Source: Reticulitermes lucifugus (taxonomy: Eukaryota; Arthropoda; Insecta; Blattodea; Rhinotermitidae). Taken from it: a stretch of DNA of 26,185 bases. The notes beneath the pieces were generated by a model. It searched no databases and was not told the origin of the DNA. It was given only the letters and a program-made list of their open reading frames with translations. Both the position numbers and the translations under genes were made by a program. Below, in pieces: positions 10,295 to 19,589 of this stretch. Within the stretch, counting starts at the first letter, position 1. Each line of letters begins with the position of its first letter. The stretch lies in contig JAKCWW010000858.1 in assembly GCA_026260175.1 (NCBI GenBank), forward strand, positions 59,885 through 86,069. The letters are read 5' to 3'.

Positions 10295-10487
10295 TTTAGA
10301 CCTCCGCGGAAGCCTGAAATCACGCAAATTCTGTCTTGTCCAGAACCTCACGACCGGCTGTGGAACCCATCCAGCGTCCTATTCAATGTAACCGGGTGCT
10401 TTTGCGCCGAAGGTAAAGCGGCCGGGGCGTGATGCTTACCACTCAACTCCTCCCATGCCGAGGTTAAGAATGAGTGGAATTATACGG
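10295..10487 (+). mobile_element. SINE-1 body and tail, right part of the interrupted copy
   Basis: From about 10335 the SINE-1 blocks resume in order: 'cttgtccagaacctcacgac', 'cggctgtggaacccatccag', 'gtcctattcaatgtaaccgg', 'ggtaaagcggccggggcgtg', 'atgccgaggttaagaatgag' and 'tggaattatac'. The orientation is the same as the head at 9922-10016. The terminal 'atgccttcatgg' block is lost. Confidence 0.8.
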
Positions 10488-11454
10488 GAAGAGTAGCTTT
10501 GCGGAAGATATTTGGAGATGTATCCTTTAAAATCCTCGTAAACCTAAAGATTTTCAATGAATAAACCGGCCGGTCCCGCACGATGTCAGAATTTCTGAGC
10601 TGTCTGGAATATTGTTAGTAGATGACTGGTTTTTTGAATATGCAAATAGTCGACAGTCTTAGAGCTGTGATTTATTTATCATGCTATTGAGTAGAGGTTA
10701 CATGTTAATAAAATCTCTTTAAGTTTCAGGGTTGAAAGATGGCGTGATGAGTATAGGCGACCGAGTTTCCTCTCAGAACGAATTACTGAAACTGCCTGAT
10801 GTATGCTGGAAAATAACAGCTTAAAATAATGTCAAGCAGTTAATCGGCCCGTTCTTGTAAACTTTAGCCTTCCAAAGCGTAACCACAAAACTCTGAATCG
10901 GAAGAACATATTTATATCTGAAAGCAAAAGTATGTAATTAAAAAACAACAGTACAAAATATTTATTTATTATCGGAAAATATGCAGTACTGTCGTCCTGC
11001 CGGCAAATATTGTACATTCAGAACATTCCACAATACAAACTACAATTCTAATTTAAAACTTATACAATTCTAATTGCATGCAAATTCCCTATTCCACCTA
11101 ACTAATTCCCATATTTATACAGCACGGTATTCATAGTACAGAGCACTCATAATTTACATTATCCTAATTATTGTAATATAAGAGGGATTTGCAGTTTCAT
11201 GTTAATTTAGAAGAGTGCATAATTTAATTTATAATATAAACTATCGAAAATGTCATTAATTGTGTTCATGTTGAAATTGAGGCCTCCGCAGGGTGACGAA
11301 TCCAGCCGACACGTGTCAACAATTTTCTAAAAAGTGATGTTTAATAAAGGGATGACAAGAATTGTGTTTTGTTGGTTGGCTTAATATATTTTCCATGCAA
11401 CATAACAGTATGGGGTTCGATGTAAAAAATTATTAAAACTTGAATGGAGAAATA
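10488..11454. other. Unassigned AT-rich DNA
   Basis: A 61-codon minus-strand frame near 10832-11017 has no recognisable features. No repeat family was seen. Confidence 0.5.
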
Positions 11455-11785
11455 ACACGAGGCTTAGAAAATTGCATAGTGAGGAACTTCGTTGTAATCT
11501 TCAGCAAGGTGACCAAATGAAAGGGGATAAGATGGGTGGGGCTTGCAGCTGACAGACGCTTTAAGAGAAAAAATGCGTGTCAAAATCCAGGCTTACATTT
11601 GATGGTAATATTAAATTGGTTCTTAAAGGAATAGAATGGCAGTGTATGGACTGTGTTCATCTGGTTTGAGGATAGGTCAGTGGCAAGCTGTTGTGAACAT
11701 GGTAACGAACTTTTAGTTTCCATAAATGACGAGGGATTTCTTGACTAGCTGAGTGACCGTTAACTTGCCAAGAACTCTGTCCCAT
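11455..11785 (+). mobile_element. LINE-1 copy c: 3' end, longest preserved stretch
   Basis: Translation gives RLRKLHSEELRCNLQQ near 11460-11510, then IRWVGLA (the RWAGH-like block), KRKNA, 'GNIKLVLK' near 11605-11630, CVHLV (the W-I-H-L-A block), and WQAVVNMVTNF before a stop near 11718. The 3' UTR 'cataaatgacgagggatttc' 'ttgactagctgag' follows. Frameshifts and a stop break the frame. The LHSEEL block lies further upstream in the protein than in any other copy here, so this is the longest LINE-1 remnant of the window. Confidence 0.8.
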
Positions 11786-12112
11786 GGATTTACATATTTT
11801 TAAAGTGGTTCAAGGTGACTGAAGGGGCATATTTCAACAGACATAAACCTTTATGAGATATACAGATACACAGGCCCGTTTATAAGATAAGAGATTTAAG
11901 TAATGGCGGTATTAATATGTGTATGTTAGAGTGTAGTGCAGTGTTTCTCGTCCGGGAAGGGGGGGGGATCCGCGATTTTTTCCTAAGAGTTCTGGATATT
12001 GAGTAAATTCTAATCCGTAGAACACGAAGTTTTTTTCCTCCTTTAGGCATTGCCTAATATAAATTTATTTTCGTTATTGCCAGGAAATTGTTGTTTTTGT
12101 AGTAGGGACATG
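11786..12112. other. Unassigned DNA
   Basis: Has a poly-G run at about 11959-11967. No gene. Confidence 0.5.
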
Positions 12113-12341
12113 TTTTTTTTTTCGAATGGCTCGACAGCCCCTTGGGGGCCTAGACCGCCTCATTTTTCGAGGCTTCACGATCACACTNNNNNNNNNNNNN
12201 NNNNNNNNNNNNNNNNNNNNNNNNNNNNNNNNNNNNNCAACACACAACACTCACAAGAGACAGACATCCATGCCCCCGGTTGGATTCGAACCCACAATCC
12301 CAGCAAGCGAGCGGCCGCAGACCCACGCCTTAGACATTCAA
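12113..12341 (-). mobile_element. SINE-2, minus strand, containing the assembly gap
   Basis: On the minus strand the element reads 'taaggcgtgggtctgcggcc', then 'tgggattgtgggttcgaatc' (an excellent tRNA-type B box), 'catggatgtctgtctcttgt' and 'gagtgttgtgtgttg'. After the gap it continues with 'agtgtgatcgtgaagcctcg' and 'ggggctgtcgagccatt', ending in an A-rich tail (the T run at 12113-12122). The same blocks in the same order form the plus-strand copy at 18766-19014. Frames of 70-140 codons across it are chance frames through the SINE and the Ns. Confidence 0.85.
12188..12237. other. Assembly gap (50 N)
   Basis: Exactly 50 N. Comparison with the other SINE-2 copy suggests that the missing middle is about 70-90 bp, so the N length is probably a placeholder. 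Confidence 0.97.
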
Positions 12342-12396
12342 TAATACAGCAGACTGAAGATGCGAGTGTACGAGGTACCTTTGATTTCGTCTTTCT

Positions 12397-12441
12397 CCCA
12401 CCTCCCTCCTCCCACCTCCCTCCTCACACCTCCCTCCTCCC
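12397..12441. repeat. 14-bp tandem repeat, about 3.2 units
   Basis: Units CCCACCTCCCTCCT, CCCACCTCCCTCCT and CACACCTCCCTCCT, then CCC. On the minus strand this gives GGGAGG-type runs that meet the usual pattern for a G-quadruplex. It lies about 55 bp beyond the head end of the SINE-2 copy. Confidence 0.92.
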
Positions 12442-12516
12442 AAAATTTTTCACTGGAGTGTGTAAATTCGTCGCAACTTGAAAATCTGCTACTGTGACCA
12501 TTTCGGTTACTGGTTA

Positions 12517-12790
12517 GCAGCCGGAGTAGCGTAGTCGGTATGATGACTCGGCTACGGGCTGGACGGTCCGGGGTTGGCATCTTGGTAGAGGTCAGAGGGT
12601 TTTCGCTTCTTTAGAAGGCCCAGACCGGCTCTGGGGCCCACCCAGTCTCCTATTTAATGATTCCTGGGGTTCTCTACCGGAGGTAAAGCGGTCTAGGTGT
12701 GAAGTTAACCTGTCACTCCCAACTAATGCCGAGGTTAACAATGAGTGGAGCTATACCTCTGTTCCTCCTATATGCCTTCATGGAGTGGAC
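12517..12790 (+). mobile_element. SINE-1, full length (best copy in the window)
   Basis: The head is 'gcagccggagtagcgtagtc' 'ggtatgatgactcggctacg' 'ggctggacggtccggggttg'. The A box (TAGCGTAGTCGG) is well kept, while the B box has drifted to GGGGTTGGCATC. The body has 'gaaggcccagaccggctctg', 'gggcccacccagtctcctat', 'ttaatgattcctggggttct' and 'ggaggtaaagcggtctaggt'. The tail is 'taatgccgaggttaacaatg' 'agtggagctatacc' 'tatgccttcatggagtggac'. I used it as the reference for the other copies. The length of about 275 bp, the tRNA-like head and the unrelated body fit a tRNA-derived SINE. There is no poly-A tail. Confidence 0.88.
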
Positions 12791-13429
12791 TGAGATAACT
12801 TTACGTTCTTGCTATTAAGGTTAATGTGCTAATGTTGTTATGGGTAGTTTTATTGCTGTGGCTGGGTTATTTTTTTTCTCGTCATTAATATTGCTACCGC
12901 ATTTCGGTTGTGTCGCTGGTGTCTCTTCCATCTCGCAAGCTTGCGCATCCAGCATGTTACGTCATCGAGCACAGAAAATTACGAAGTTTGTATGACTGAA
13001 TGACTGAATGAAACATGTGTCGGACAGTCATTGTCCATACTTATATGCACATTGTGCAAGAAACGTATAAGTACCAGTGCTTCATGTTACGCCGTTATAG
13101 TGATACGAAAGAGAATGAAGCAGTTTCTAATTCATTCTAACGAGCTTAATGCATTTTCTAGCGTAACAAATGTGTCTTGTCTCTGGATGACACGTCGAGC
13201 TGTGTGATGCGGCGAAGTGGTTGCGGTGGGTGCTTCAGCATTCCGCCGGGCGGACGGTACTCCTTGCAGACATGCATGTCCAGTGGGTCGGTCAGTTTTG
13301 CATTCATAGGCTTCAATAACACTTGAAACGAGCTATCGTCATTAGCTCCTCCACTTCAACAAAAAGCGTTACAGTACGTTTCTGCGCTTAATGTAATGAA
13401 TAATTCATAGCCGAATCTTAGCGCAATGA
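12791..13429. other. Unassigned DNA
   Basis: GC-richer near 13190-13260. No gene or named repeat. Confidence 0.5.
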
Positions 13430-13650
13430 TAACTATGCTTGCAATACGGAAAAAGATTTAAGTTTTCCACAGCAGAAAAATTCAAATTGTGGTGTTCCGG
13501 TTGATGGTCCTGTGTAGTCTGTTAGGTAGTTACCAACGTTTCGGTGCAATACGCTGCGTCCATCTTCAGGGTAATGTTTCCCGAGACTCAAAACTTTTGT
13601 GCCCAGCCACCACACTGCACGAGGCTCTAAAGACGTTGACCACAACATGA
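13430..13650 (-). repeat. Dispersed-repeat arm carrying the TTTCGG...ATCTTCAGGG motif
   Basis: The core at about 13530-13575 is GTTACCAACGTTTCGGTGCA, ATACGCTGCGTCC, ATCTTCAGGGTAA. It parallels the 60-bp units near 10.1 kb (GTTACCGACGCTTCGGGACA, ACGTATCGGTCC, TATCTTAAAGGGTC). The minus-strand chance frame reads PEDGRSVLHRNVGNYLTDY, a signature I have seen in repeat-derived frames of blattodean genomes. Only one arm is present and no matching inverted partner was found nearby. Not a gene, although a 71-codon frame spans it. Confidence 0.6.
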
Positions 13651-13849
13651 ATTTTACCGATGTGAAGAGACCCGATATAATACAGACAAAGCTTAGTCTG
13701 TATTAATTTCTTAAAAAGGTGAACTGTAAAAACTGATTGCCGTAATATTTATTCCATTTGTGTCCACCAAAAAAGAAATGCATTTTAGGCCTGCGTAATT
13801 TAAAATTTATTAAAGTAAGATCACCCGGGATAACTCGTTTGGTGTAGGC

Positions 13850-13957
13850 CCACCTAGCCTTCTGTCCAAGAGGAAACGCGGATTGTTTTCATGGGGGTGG
13901 GCCTTTCTGGGTGTGAAGTGGGTTATATCTATGTAGTGCTGAGTTTTAAGAATGCAA
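13850..13957 (+). mobile_element. Possible degraded SINE-1 fragment
   Basis: 'taggcccacctagccttctg' resembles the SINE-1 block 'gggcccacccagtctcctat'. 'gggtgtgaagtgggttat' and 'gtgctgagttttaagaatg' resemble 'aggtgtgaagttaacctgtc' and 'atgccgaggttaacaatgag'. Blocks are in the right order but spacing is altered and identity is low. Confidence 0.45.
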
Positions 13958-15231
13958 AAAACAGTAAATTCACTTTTCTATACGTTTTATGGCATGGCGC
14001 TTAACCTTCTGCAGGACGAATTTTACAGAAATAATATAAGTTTGTGTAAGTTGTTTAGTTTCTTTGGGAGGGGGGCGGGGAGGCGGGACCGGGGGGTGAT
14101 CGCTCGGATCGTGTGTGTTCACTAATTATACAAAAATTCAGTTCCTCATTGTAGTACGTCTCAGTTATAAAGACTACAACCGAAAGACTATAACCGATTA
14201 GTGTTCTTAAGAGTTGTTGTAGCTATTTATTCCAAAAATCACACGAGACTTAAATACACTGATAAAATGCACAATTTTTAATGCTAAGTCAGGTGGTACA
14301 TGCTACAGAGTACCTACTGTTCTTTTAAAATATTTAATTAAATACAGGTACGTCATTGCTATCTTGCCATTTAATAACAATAATAAGGCATGCAATACAT
14401 TTCCTGTGTCAGAGAAATGCATATGACTGCAAAGAACAGTTGAAGTTAATTAATGTTGCTAAATATTTCCAACCTGATAATTCAAACAGATGGACAGGTG
14501 TTAATTTGCTGTGCCGCAGGCTACGCTGAATGCGATGATACAGATTGCAATCTCCACACGCCATGTTACATCACCGTTAATAAATCACTTTGTTGGTAAG
14601 TAGGGTATGCAGGGCAGTTCACTGTCCTTCGTTAAGGCCGAATCGAGTCCAGTTAAAACGAATCGACGCGGACTTATTAAGATACAGACCCTTGCTGCAA
14701 TCATGGAATGTGGAAGGGGTATACAGGAATTCTGTGCAGAAAGGAAGTCCTGTTATTTATATGCCATCCCATAAATCAAGTACCGTGTGGCTGATAACGA
14801 CACGTTTCTTCCATCCTGTCTGTGTAAGCTATTTATAAAAGAACAATAAAATTAGCGTTCTCGAATTGGAAATTTAAGGGCTAATAATAAAGAGAATACG
14901 CCAAAATTTTGAGATATTCGTACATTTTATACGTTTAAATTTATAAACTTTCTTATCTTGTTCAGTATTAGTTATTAATTAGTTCTTAAAATTGATTCCT
15001 AAAAATGCTACGTTCCGGGAACCATGATTTGGTAAAATCTCACACGGTTGATTACAGTGTGTTTCGTGGTTGATTTAATATTTTGTATACATAATTTTTA
15101 TTTTGAAAACTTGCGTTATATTAAGGACTAATCTTTCTTTACGTTGCTATTCCAACGTTTGGAGATTAAATAAACAGAATCATAATTTTTCCTGTTGCCT
15201 TTTATGGATTCGCAGCTTAGTCTCTTGCAAC
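13958..15231. other. Unassigned AT-rich DNA with one G-rich tract
   Basis: Holds the G-rich tract at 14066-14096. An 82-codon plus frame (14590-14838) has no recognisable features. No named repeats. Confidence 0.5.
14066..14096 (+). repeat. G-quadruplex-type tract
   Basis: GGGAGGGGGGCGGGGAGGCG, then GGACCGGGGGG. It has more than four G-runs of three or more with loops of one to four bases. No gene start is apparent near it. Confidence 0.8.
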
Positions 15232-15263
15232 TCATCATTGTCATCATCATCATCATCATCATT
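15232..15263. repeat. (CAT)n microsatellite, 3' tail of LINE-2
   Basis: CAT repeats with one GTC interruption. On the minus strand it is (ATG)n, starting a few bases after the LINE-2 stop codon. It therefore looks like the element's simple-repeat 3' terminus and not an independent microsatellite. Confidence 0.85.
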
Positions 15264-15268
15264 ATCCA

Positions 15269-15559
15269 TCACGAGTTAGGCCTTAATAGACCTGTTTCGG
15301 CCTCATCTATTAGTCTCTTCAAAGGGCTTCCAAGTCGTCTTTTTATATTTGGTCTATAATTCAGCATTACTTTTGGCATTCTGTTGTTGTTCATTTTTGT
15401 TACACGTTGTAGCCAATTTGATTTGTAGCTCCTTAGTTTCTCGTCAACTGGTTCTACTAAAACTTCATAAAACGATCTGAATAAACGGCTATTCCTAAGT
15501 AAAACACAGTACCGTGTACATAATAAATATATTTTATTGCGTTCATTTCTGATAGCCAT
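15269..15559 (-). mobile_element. LINE-2: C-terminal coding fragment of a non-LTR retrotransposon
   Basis: The minus-strand frame is open for 96 codons. From about residue 34 onward it reads VEPVDEKLRSYKSNWLQRVT, then KMNNNRMPKVMLNYRPN, KRRLGSPLKRL and DEAETGL, ending RPNS-stop. The pattern W-x-x-x-V-x-x-M-x-x-x-R-x-P-K with a following RRxxGxPxxR is the typical extreme C-terminus of insect jockey-like ORF2 proteins, downstream of the reverse transcriptase. It has no role alone. The first roughly 33 codons do not look like the family, so homology probably starts near 15460 and the listed start methionine lies in flanking DNA. The (ATG)n tract after the stop is consistent with the element's 3' end. 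There are no stops or frameshifts in the last 62 codons, so this insertion is younger than the LINE-1 remnants. The whole RT and endonuclease part is missing (5' truncation). Confidence 0.85.
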
Positions 15560-16705
15560 TCTGGTGTGCTAGTGTGCCTTCCGTGCAACGTGCGTGCTGT
15601 CTTTAAACTGATCTCTCACATTTGAGGGCACGGTGCTATGGAGAATATGCGAACCTAAACGAGAGGATGTAACAGAGGACTGGAAAAGAATAAACTGCAT
15701 AATGAGGGGCTTAAAATTTGCCCTTTTTTACCAGATTTTATTCACATCACAAGCTAAAGGAGGCCACAGTGTACAGAACATGTGACCTAATTAGTGAAAA
15801 CGGTTCTTAACTTTGTATTTCTCTTTTTCAGGTACGTATGTTGCTGTCTTCTTCCTTTTTTAAAAGTTTGGTAAGTCAGAATATTAATATTCTTTTAGAA
15901 AAAAAAACATTATGTGGCAGTTAGTGCATTAAGAATATGCTAAGAAGTGAATCACTATCAAGAATCAGCAGGTAGATACAACCTCAACTACACGTGTCAA
16001 AAATTTCACAAATTTAGAAGTTTTGATGGTACAGAAGAAAGCTCAACGCTCTGAAGACAGGCTTTCCTAAACATAATATCTATCCTGTATTATTACTGTG
16101 CCTGACAGGACATAAAGCCTGAACGCTCCGCTAGTCAACCAGCTGACCGGTAACAAATTTAGATTGCCTAGGTCAGAAGGAGGGGCGTGGTCCAGTTTGC
16201 ACTAAAAGGCCACAGGTTGGATGGAAGTCTTAACCGATTAAAAATTCTATATGGACGAAGTAGTCTTTCGCCTTTAATATCTTTTAAACAGTGGCATATG
16301 CTCCGGCCTGGATAGTAATGCGCTCCCAGCAATTAACTTGTAGGAATGTAAGCAGAAAATTTATTCTGTATCCCAGTCAATAAAGACCCTGAGTTTTGTT
16401 AGAAATATCTCTATGCACTGCTTAGCTTAGGCGTCACAGCGTTCTTAGCGTTGTGTAAGCCAGGGAAGCGGGCAGATTCCGCACTCTACTAAAAGCGGGT
16501 CAGAGAATGTATGAACACAAGAAGTGTGCGTTAAAAATCGGTCGCCTGCCCAACCCACCCTACCCACATTGCACAAATTTTCATCCGTCAGCACTAATAA
16601 GACAAAGTGAGAGGCTGCAGACGAAATTAAGCCTGAATGCAAGTGATAATCGGTGAGATTGGTGGAAGACAAGTAGAGGGGTGGTAGAGGCTAGGCGGAA
16701 GAGTT

Positions 16706-16716
16706 GGGGGGGGGGG
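16706..16716 (+). repeat. Poly-G run (G11)
   Basis: Eleven consecutive G after GAGTT. Confidence 0.95.
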
Positions 16717-17149
16717 TCTGTGCTTGTTCTTAAGTGCATGCATCAGAGTGACAAGCATAGAATACAGCACTGTTCGTATCACCAATCTTGCGGCTGCAGA
16801 TCTGCATGATCTAGTTTCTAGACCAGGATATGGGGCTGATTTCGAAAAAGTATTCAAATTGCTCTACAGACTCGTTTGAATAAGCAGTAAACCACTATTG
16901 TATTACGTTTTGACAGGGTAAGGGAAAGTACTCGTATTGTTCTTAACTTTGATACCAGGTACTGAACAGTGATCACGTTCATACGTCCTGGCATTTTGAC
17001 TCACATCTAAAAATTCTTTTTGCATTTCTGGTGTCGGTATCACGGTGTGTTATATAGTCTTTCTGAAAGTAAACGTAAAAACTTCAAAATGACTGCATGA
17101 AATTTCAGCCGTTTGTTGCCAAGAACACGGAGATAGAGCAAGCCTTTGA

Positions 17150-17171
17150 AACATATTATGTATAATATGTT
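17150..17171. repeat. 22-bp near-perfect palindrome
   Basis: AACATATTAT, spacer GT, ATAATATGTT: perfect 10-bp arms. All arm bases are A/T except one pair, so it may be chance in AT-rich DNA. Confidence 0.85.
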
Positions 17172-17197
17172 ACATCTTAAACTCGGGAAGGCAGGAA

Positions 17198-17444
17198 GAT
17201 TACAGTCGGTGCAGTGACTATACTATGGGCAGGAGGACCGAGGGATAGTGTTCCATTCCCGGCAGAGTCAAGATTATTTCTCGTTTTTCCCAAGTGTCCA
17301 GACCGGTTCTGGGAGCCACCCAGTCCCTTGTTCAGTTACTACCGGGGATAAAGCCATCGGGGCATAAAGTGGACCAGTTATCTCCATCTAATAATAAATG
17401 GAGCTATACCTCCGCTCGCACATGTGTCATCACGGCGTGTAGAG
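17198..17444 (+). mobile_element. SINE-1, near full length
   Basis: The head is 'acagtcggtgcagtgactat' 'actatgggcaggaggaccga' with a B-box-like 'gtgttccattccc' near 17250. The body is 'aagtgtccagaccggttctg' 'ggagccacccagtcccttgt' and 'ggggataaagccatcggggc'. The tail is 'ctccatctaataataaatgg' 'agctatacctccgctc', then a degraded 'catcacggcgtgtag'. Block order matches the copy at 12517. A 64-codon chance frame covers its right half. Confidence 0.8.
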
Positions 17445-17844
17445 GAACATCTCGTCTTAACTCTTTGAAACACGAATTTTACCTGTGACGTAATTAACAG
17501 GTTTTTAACAGAAGTTTAAGCCCATTTTCCTGTTGCATGTATTTCTAGTTCTCCATATCTCTTATTATTGTTATTTACTTTTTTCCCCTAAAGAACAAAT
17601 AACTTATTTACAGATTTTATTTACTTCAAATTTGTCGGGGAATAACTTAACGCCTTGCATCGTCTTCCTGTTGATTATTTTTCACTTAACAAGCAGTATC
17701 TCTTACGTACTATGTGTTACACTTCTAATTTACCTATGCACTAAATTTCACAGGCTTAGTTCCAATGATTTGTTAATTATCGCAATGAAAGCCAAAGATA
17801 ACAAATTCGCACGCTCAATATTATGTTATGTTAAGAGATTTAAG
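17445..17844. other. Unassigned AT-rich DNA under a 176-codon open frame
   Basis: This is the left part of the longest frame in the window (17533-18063, plus). It translates into hydrophobic, low-complexity AT-rich sequence. Its right part is repeat sequence, so I do not call it a gene. Confidence 0.5.
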
Positions 17845-17990
17845 GCCCTCACAGCGGTGTCGCCGAAAAGTCAAGTTTTCTGGGATCTTACTTGCCGTCG
17901 CTGGGTGAATGGTTTCTGCGTTTCGAAGGATCGTAATGCCTTCGAAACGTCTGCAAATACTGACCTACCGACACAGCGTAACGCCCCAGC
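17845..17990 (+). repeat. Dispersed insect repeat fragment
   Basis: 'tttaaggccctcacagcggt' and 'caagttttctgggatcttac' read FKALTAV...QVFWDLT. This is a decayed form of the F-E-A-x-T-A-V...V-F-W-x-V-T-P-C signature that I recall from spurious frames in many insect genomes, derived from a non-coding dispersed repeat. It is followed by the hairpin at 17919-17949. I infer a MITE-like origin. No terminal repeats were found. Confidence 0.5.
17919..17949. repeat. 11-bp-arm inverted repeat
   Basis: CGTTTCGAAGG (17919-17929), loop ATCGTAATG, CCTTCGAAACG (17939-17949): perfect arms. It contains the CGTTTCG word shared with the other fold-back-type motifs in this window. Confidence 0.9.
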
Positions 17991-18765
17991 AGAATTGGCT
18001 CTTCATGTTACTTTTTGCTCTACAAATATTGTTCTGGCTGAAGTTGCATATTTTCTAACATAATTTGCCATACATCATTTCGGGGCCGAAAACTAGGTGT
18101 CGCTAATGTAACTTCCGCCTCACGAGATTGGTCACGCGGCATGTTGTGCTTACTAAGTGTAGGAAATTAGAAAGTACGACGTTAGAATGTTCTCAAATGG
18201 CATAAAGTTTATACCAAGCTTCGTGAAAACTGGTTAAAGGGTTCATAAAGTGAACTCACACACACATAGATCGTATCTTCAACAGCCTAATTGTTTCCCT
18301 TTAAGAAGTATAATAAACGATAAACTGAGTTCCTACCTCACAGAAAACGTTTCCACTGAAAAACAAATTTGTTAATGATTTTTAGGGAAATAACCATAAG
18401 TTATTATGAGGATCATAACAAACATGCAAACACACTGTGTGGGCAATGTGGAAAGTCTGCGAATGGTAAAGCAAATTACAAATAAAGTAACCAGTTCTTA
18501 ATTAATTATTTCATTCCAACAAATGCACTACACTGTTTTAGTGTTTTCTGTTTTAATTAATTACTGAAATGCACGGTATATATAATATAAAGTAACTAAG
18601 TGTTCATTGTAATGGCAAATAACGTAACAAGTATGTTTTAATGGTCCAAGCAGAGTCAGCAGTTTTCACTGTACGTACCTTAACCGTATAAATATGCGTA
18701 TTGAGGTGACAAATATTGTAAGAAATATTACAAAGTTAAGAAAAGTAGAGGAACGTTCGCGGATC
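17991..18765. other. Unassigned AT-rich DNA
   Basis: No gene or recognisable repeat between the hairpin-bearing repeat and SINE-2. Confidence 0.5.
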
Positions 18766-19014
18766 CCAGTGGCCGCGCGGTATAAGGAGTGGGTCTGCGG
18801 CCGCTCCCTTTCTGGGATTGCGGGTTCGAATCTCGCTGATAGCATGGATGTCTGTCTCTTGTGAGTGTTGTGTTTTGTCAAGTACAGGTCTCTGCGTCGG
18901 GCTGATCACTCGTCCAGAGGAGTCCTACTGAGTGTGGTATGTATCAGTGTGGGCGTGAAGGCTCGACAATGAGGAGACCCTGGCCCACTAGGGGCTGTCA
19001 TGCCATGAAATAAA
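18766..19014 (+). mobile_element. SINE-2, full length
   Basis: The tRNA-like head has A box TGGCCGCGCGGTATAAGG (18770-18787) and a perfect B box GGGTTCGAATCTC near 18820-18833. The body begins 'catggatgtctgtctcttgt' 'gagtgttgtg', continues 'tctctgcgtcgggctgatca' and 'gtgtgggcgtgaaggctcga', and ends 'ggggctgtcatgccatgaaa' 'taaaaa', an A-rich 3' tail. The length of about 250 bp, intact pol III boxes and A-rich tail make it a typical tRNA-derived SINE. The head alone is not a tRNA gene, because no closed acceptor stem is evident and it continues directly into the SINE body. Confidence 0.88.
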
Positions 19015-19589
19015 AAGGTACATCTTAACCTCTGCCGTGTAATAGACGTTCAGTGAATAAAGAGCGTAAAATAAACGACTAAATCTGACGTATGACGTAG
19101 CTTTATCTTATCTTCTTTCATACTGTTTTAGAATGACAGATGAGTCTAGTTTCATTCAATTTTTTTCCATAATATCCTTATATTCCGAAGAAAAGTGGGA
19201 CATGTGGCGTAAAAGTAAGAGGGGAGTTACTTGATATGAAAGTACTTGTCATAATAAACTGAACACCTCTATGGAGATTCTTATGTGTTTGTATGTAACT
19301 TATCTAAAGACACTGTTAGTAACTCAAGTGTATAGAAAGTTGCATGTGTGGATGGTAGTAAACAGGCAGGATATTGAAGAAAGCGGTTGAGTCCTAATTT
19401 AAGGTACTCTTCTAAAAACTGCCTGAAGGGTCTAAGGAAATCCACTAAATGTCTGAATCAAGTTAATCGTGTCCGATATTCCAAATGGGAACCTCCATCA
19501 TACAAGACAGAAAATTTATCTCTTAATCCAACTTTCTCGATTATACTTGACAATCTAATACTCTGTCATTTTGCAGAGAGGAAGCACAG
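19015..19589. other. Unassigned DNA
   Basis: Start of a 110-codon plus frame (19387-19719). The end of that frame is the antisense of a LINE-1 fragment, and the rest resembles nothing known to me. Confidence 0.5.

Larger units (their letters stand above)
15560..17197. other. Unassigned DNA
   Basis: Contains a G11 run at 16706-16716 and a 22-bp palindrome at 17150-17171. Minus frames of about 75 codons at 16445-16857 translate low-complexity or unremarkable sequence. No gene is supported. Confidence 0.5.

Noticed and set aside
12050..12481. 143-codon frame
   Set aside because: It runs through 50 N and a minus-strand SINE-2, so it is not a gene.
13530..13575. Hammerhead-ribozyme-like core on the minus strand (CTGAAGA ... 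GAAAC)
   Set aside because: The CUGANGA and GAAA words are present, but stem II does not pair properly and the flanking TTACC/GGTAA complementarity is in the wrong arrangement for a hammerhead. A covariance-model search would decide.
17533..18063. 176-codon open frame, the longest in the window
   Set aside because: The left part is hydrophobic AT-rich translation without a recognisable family, and the right part is a dispersed non-coding repeat with a hairpin. No supporting coding signal.
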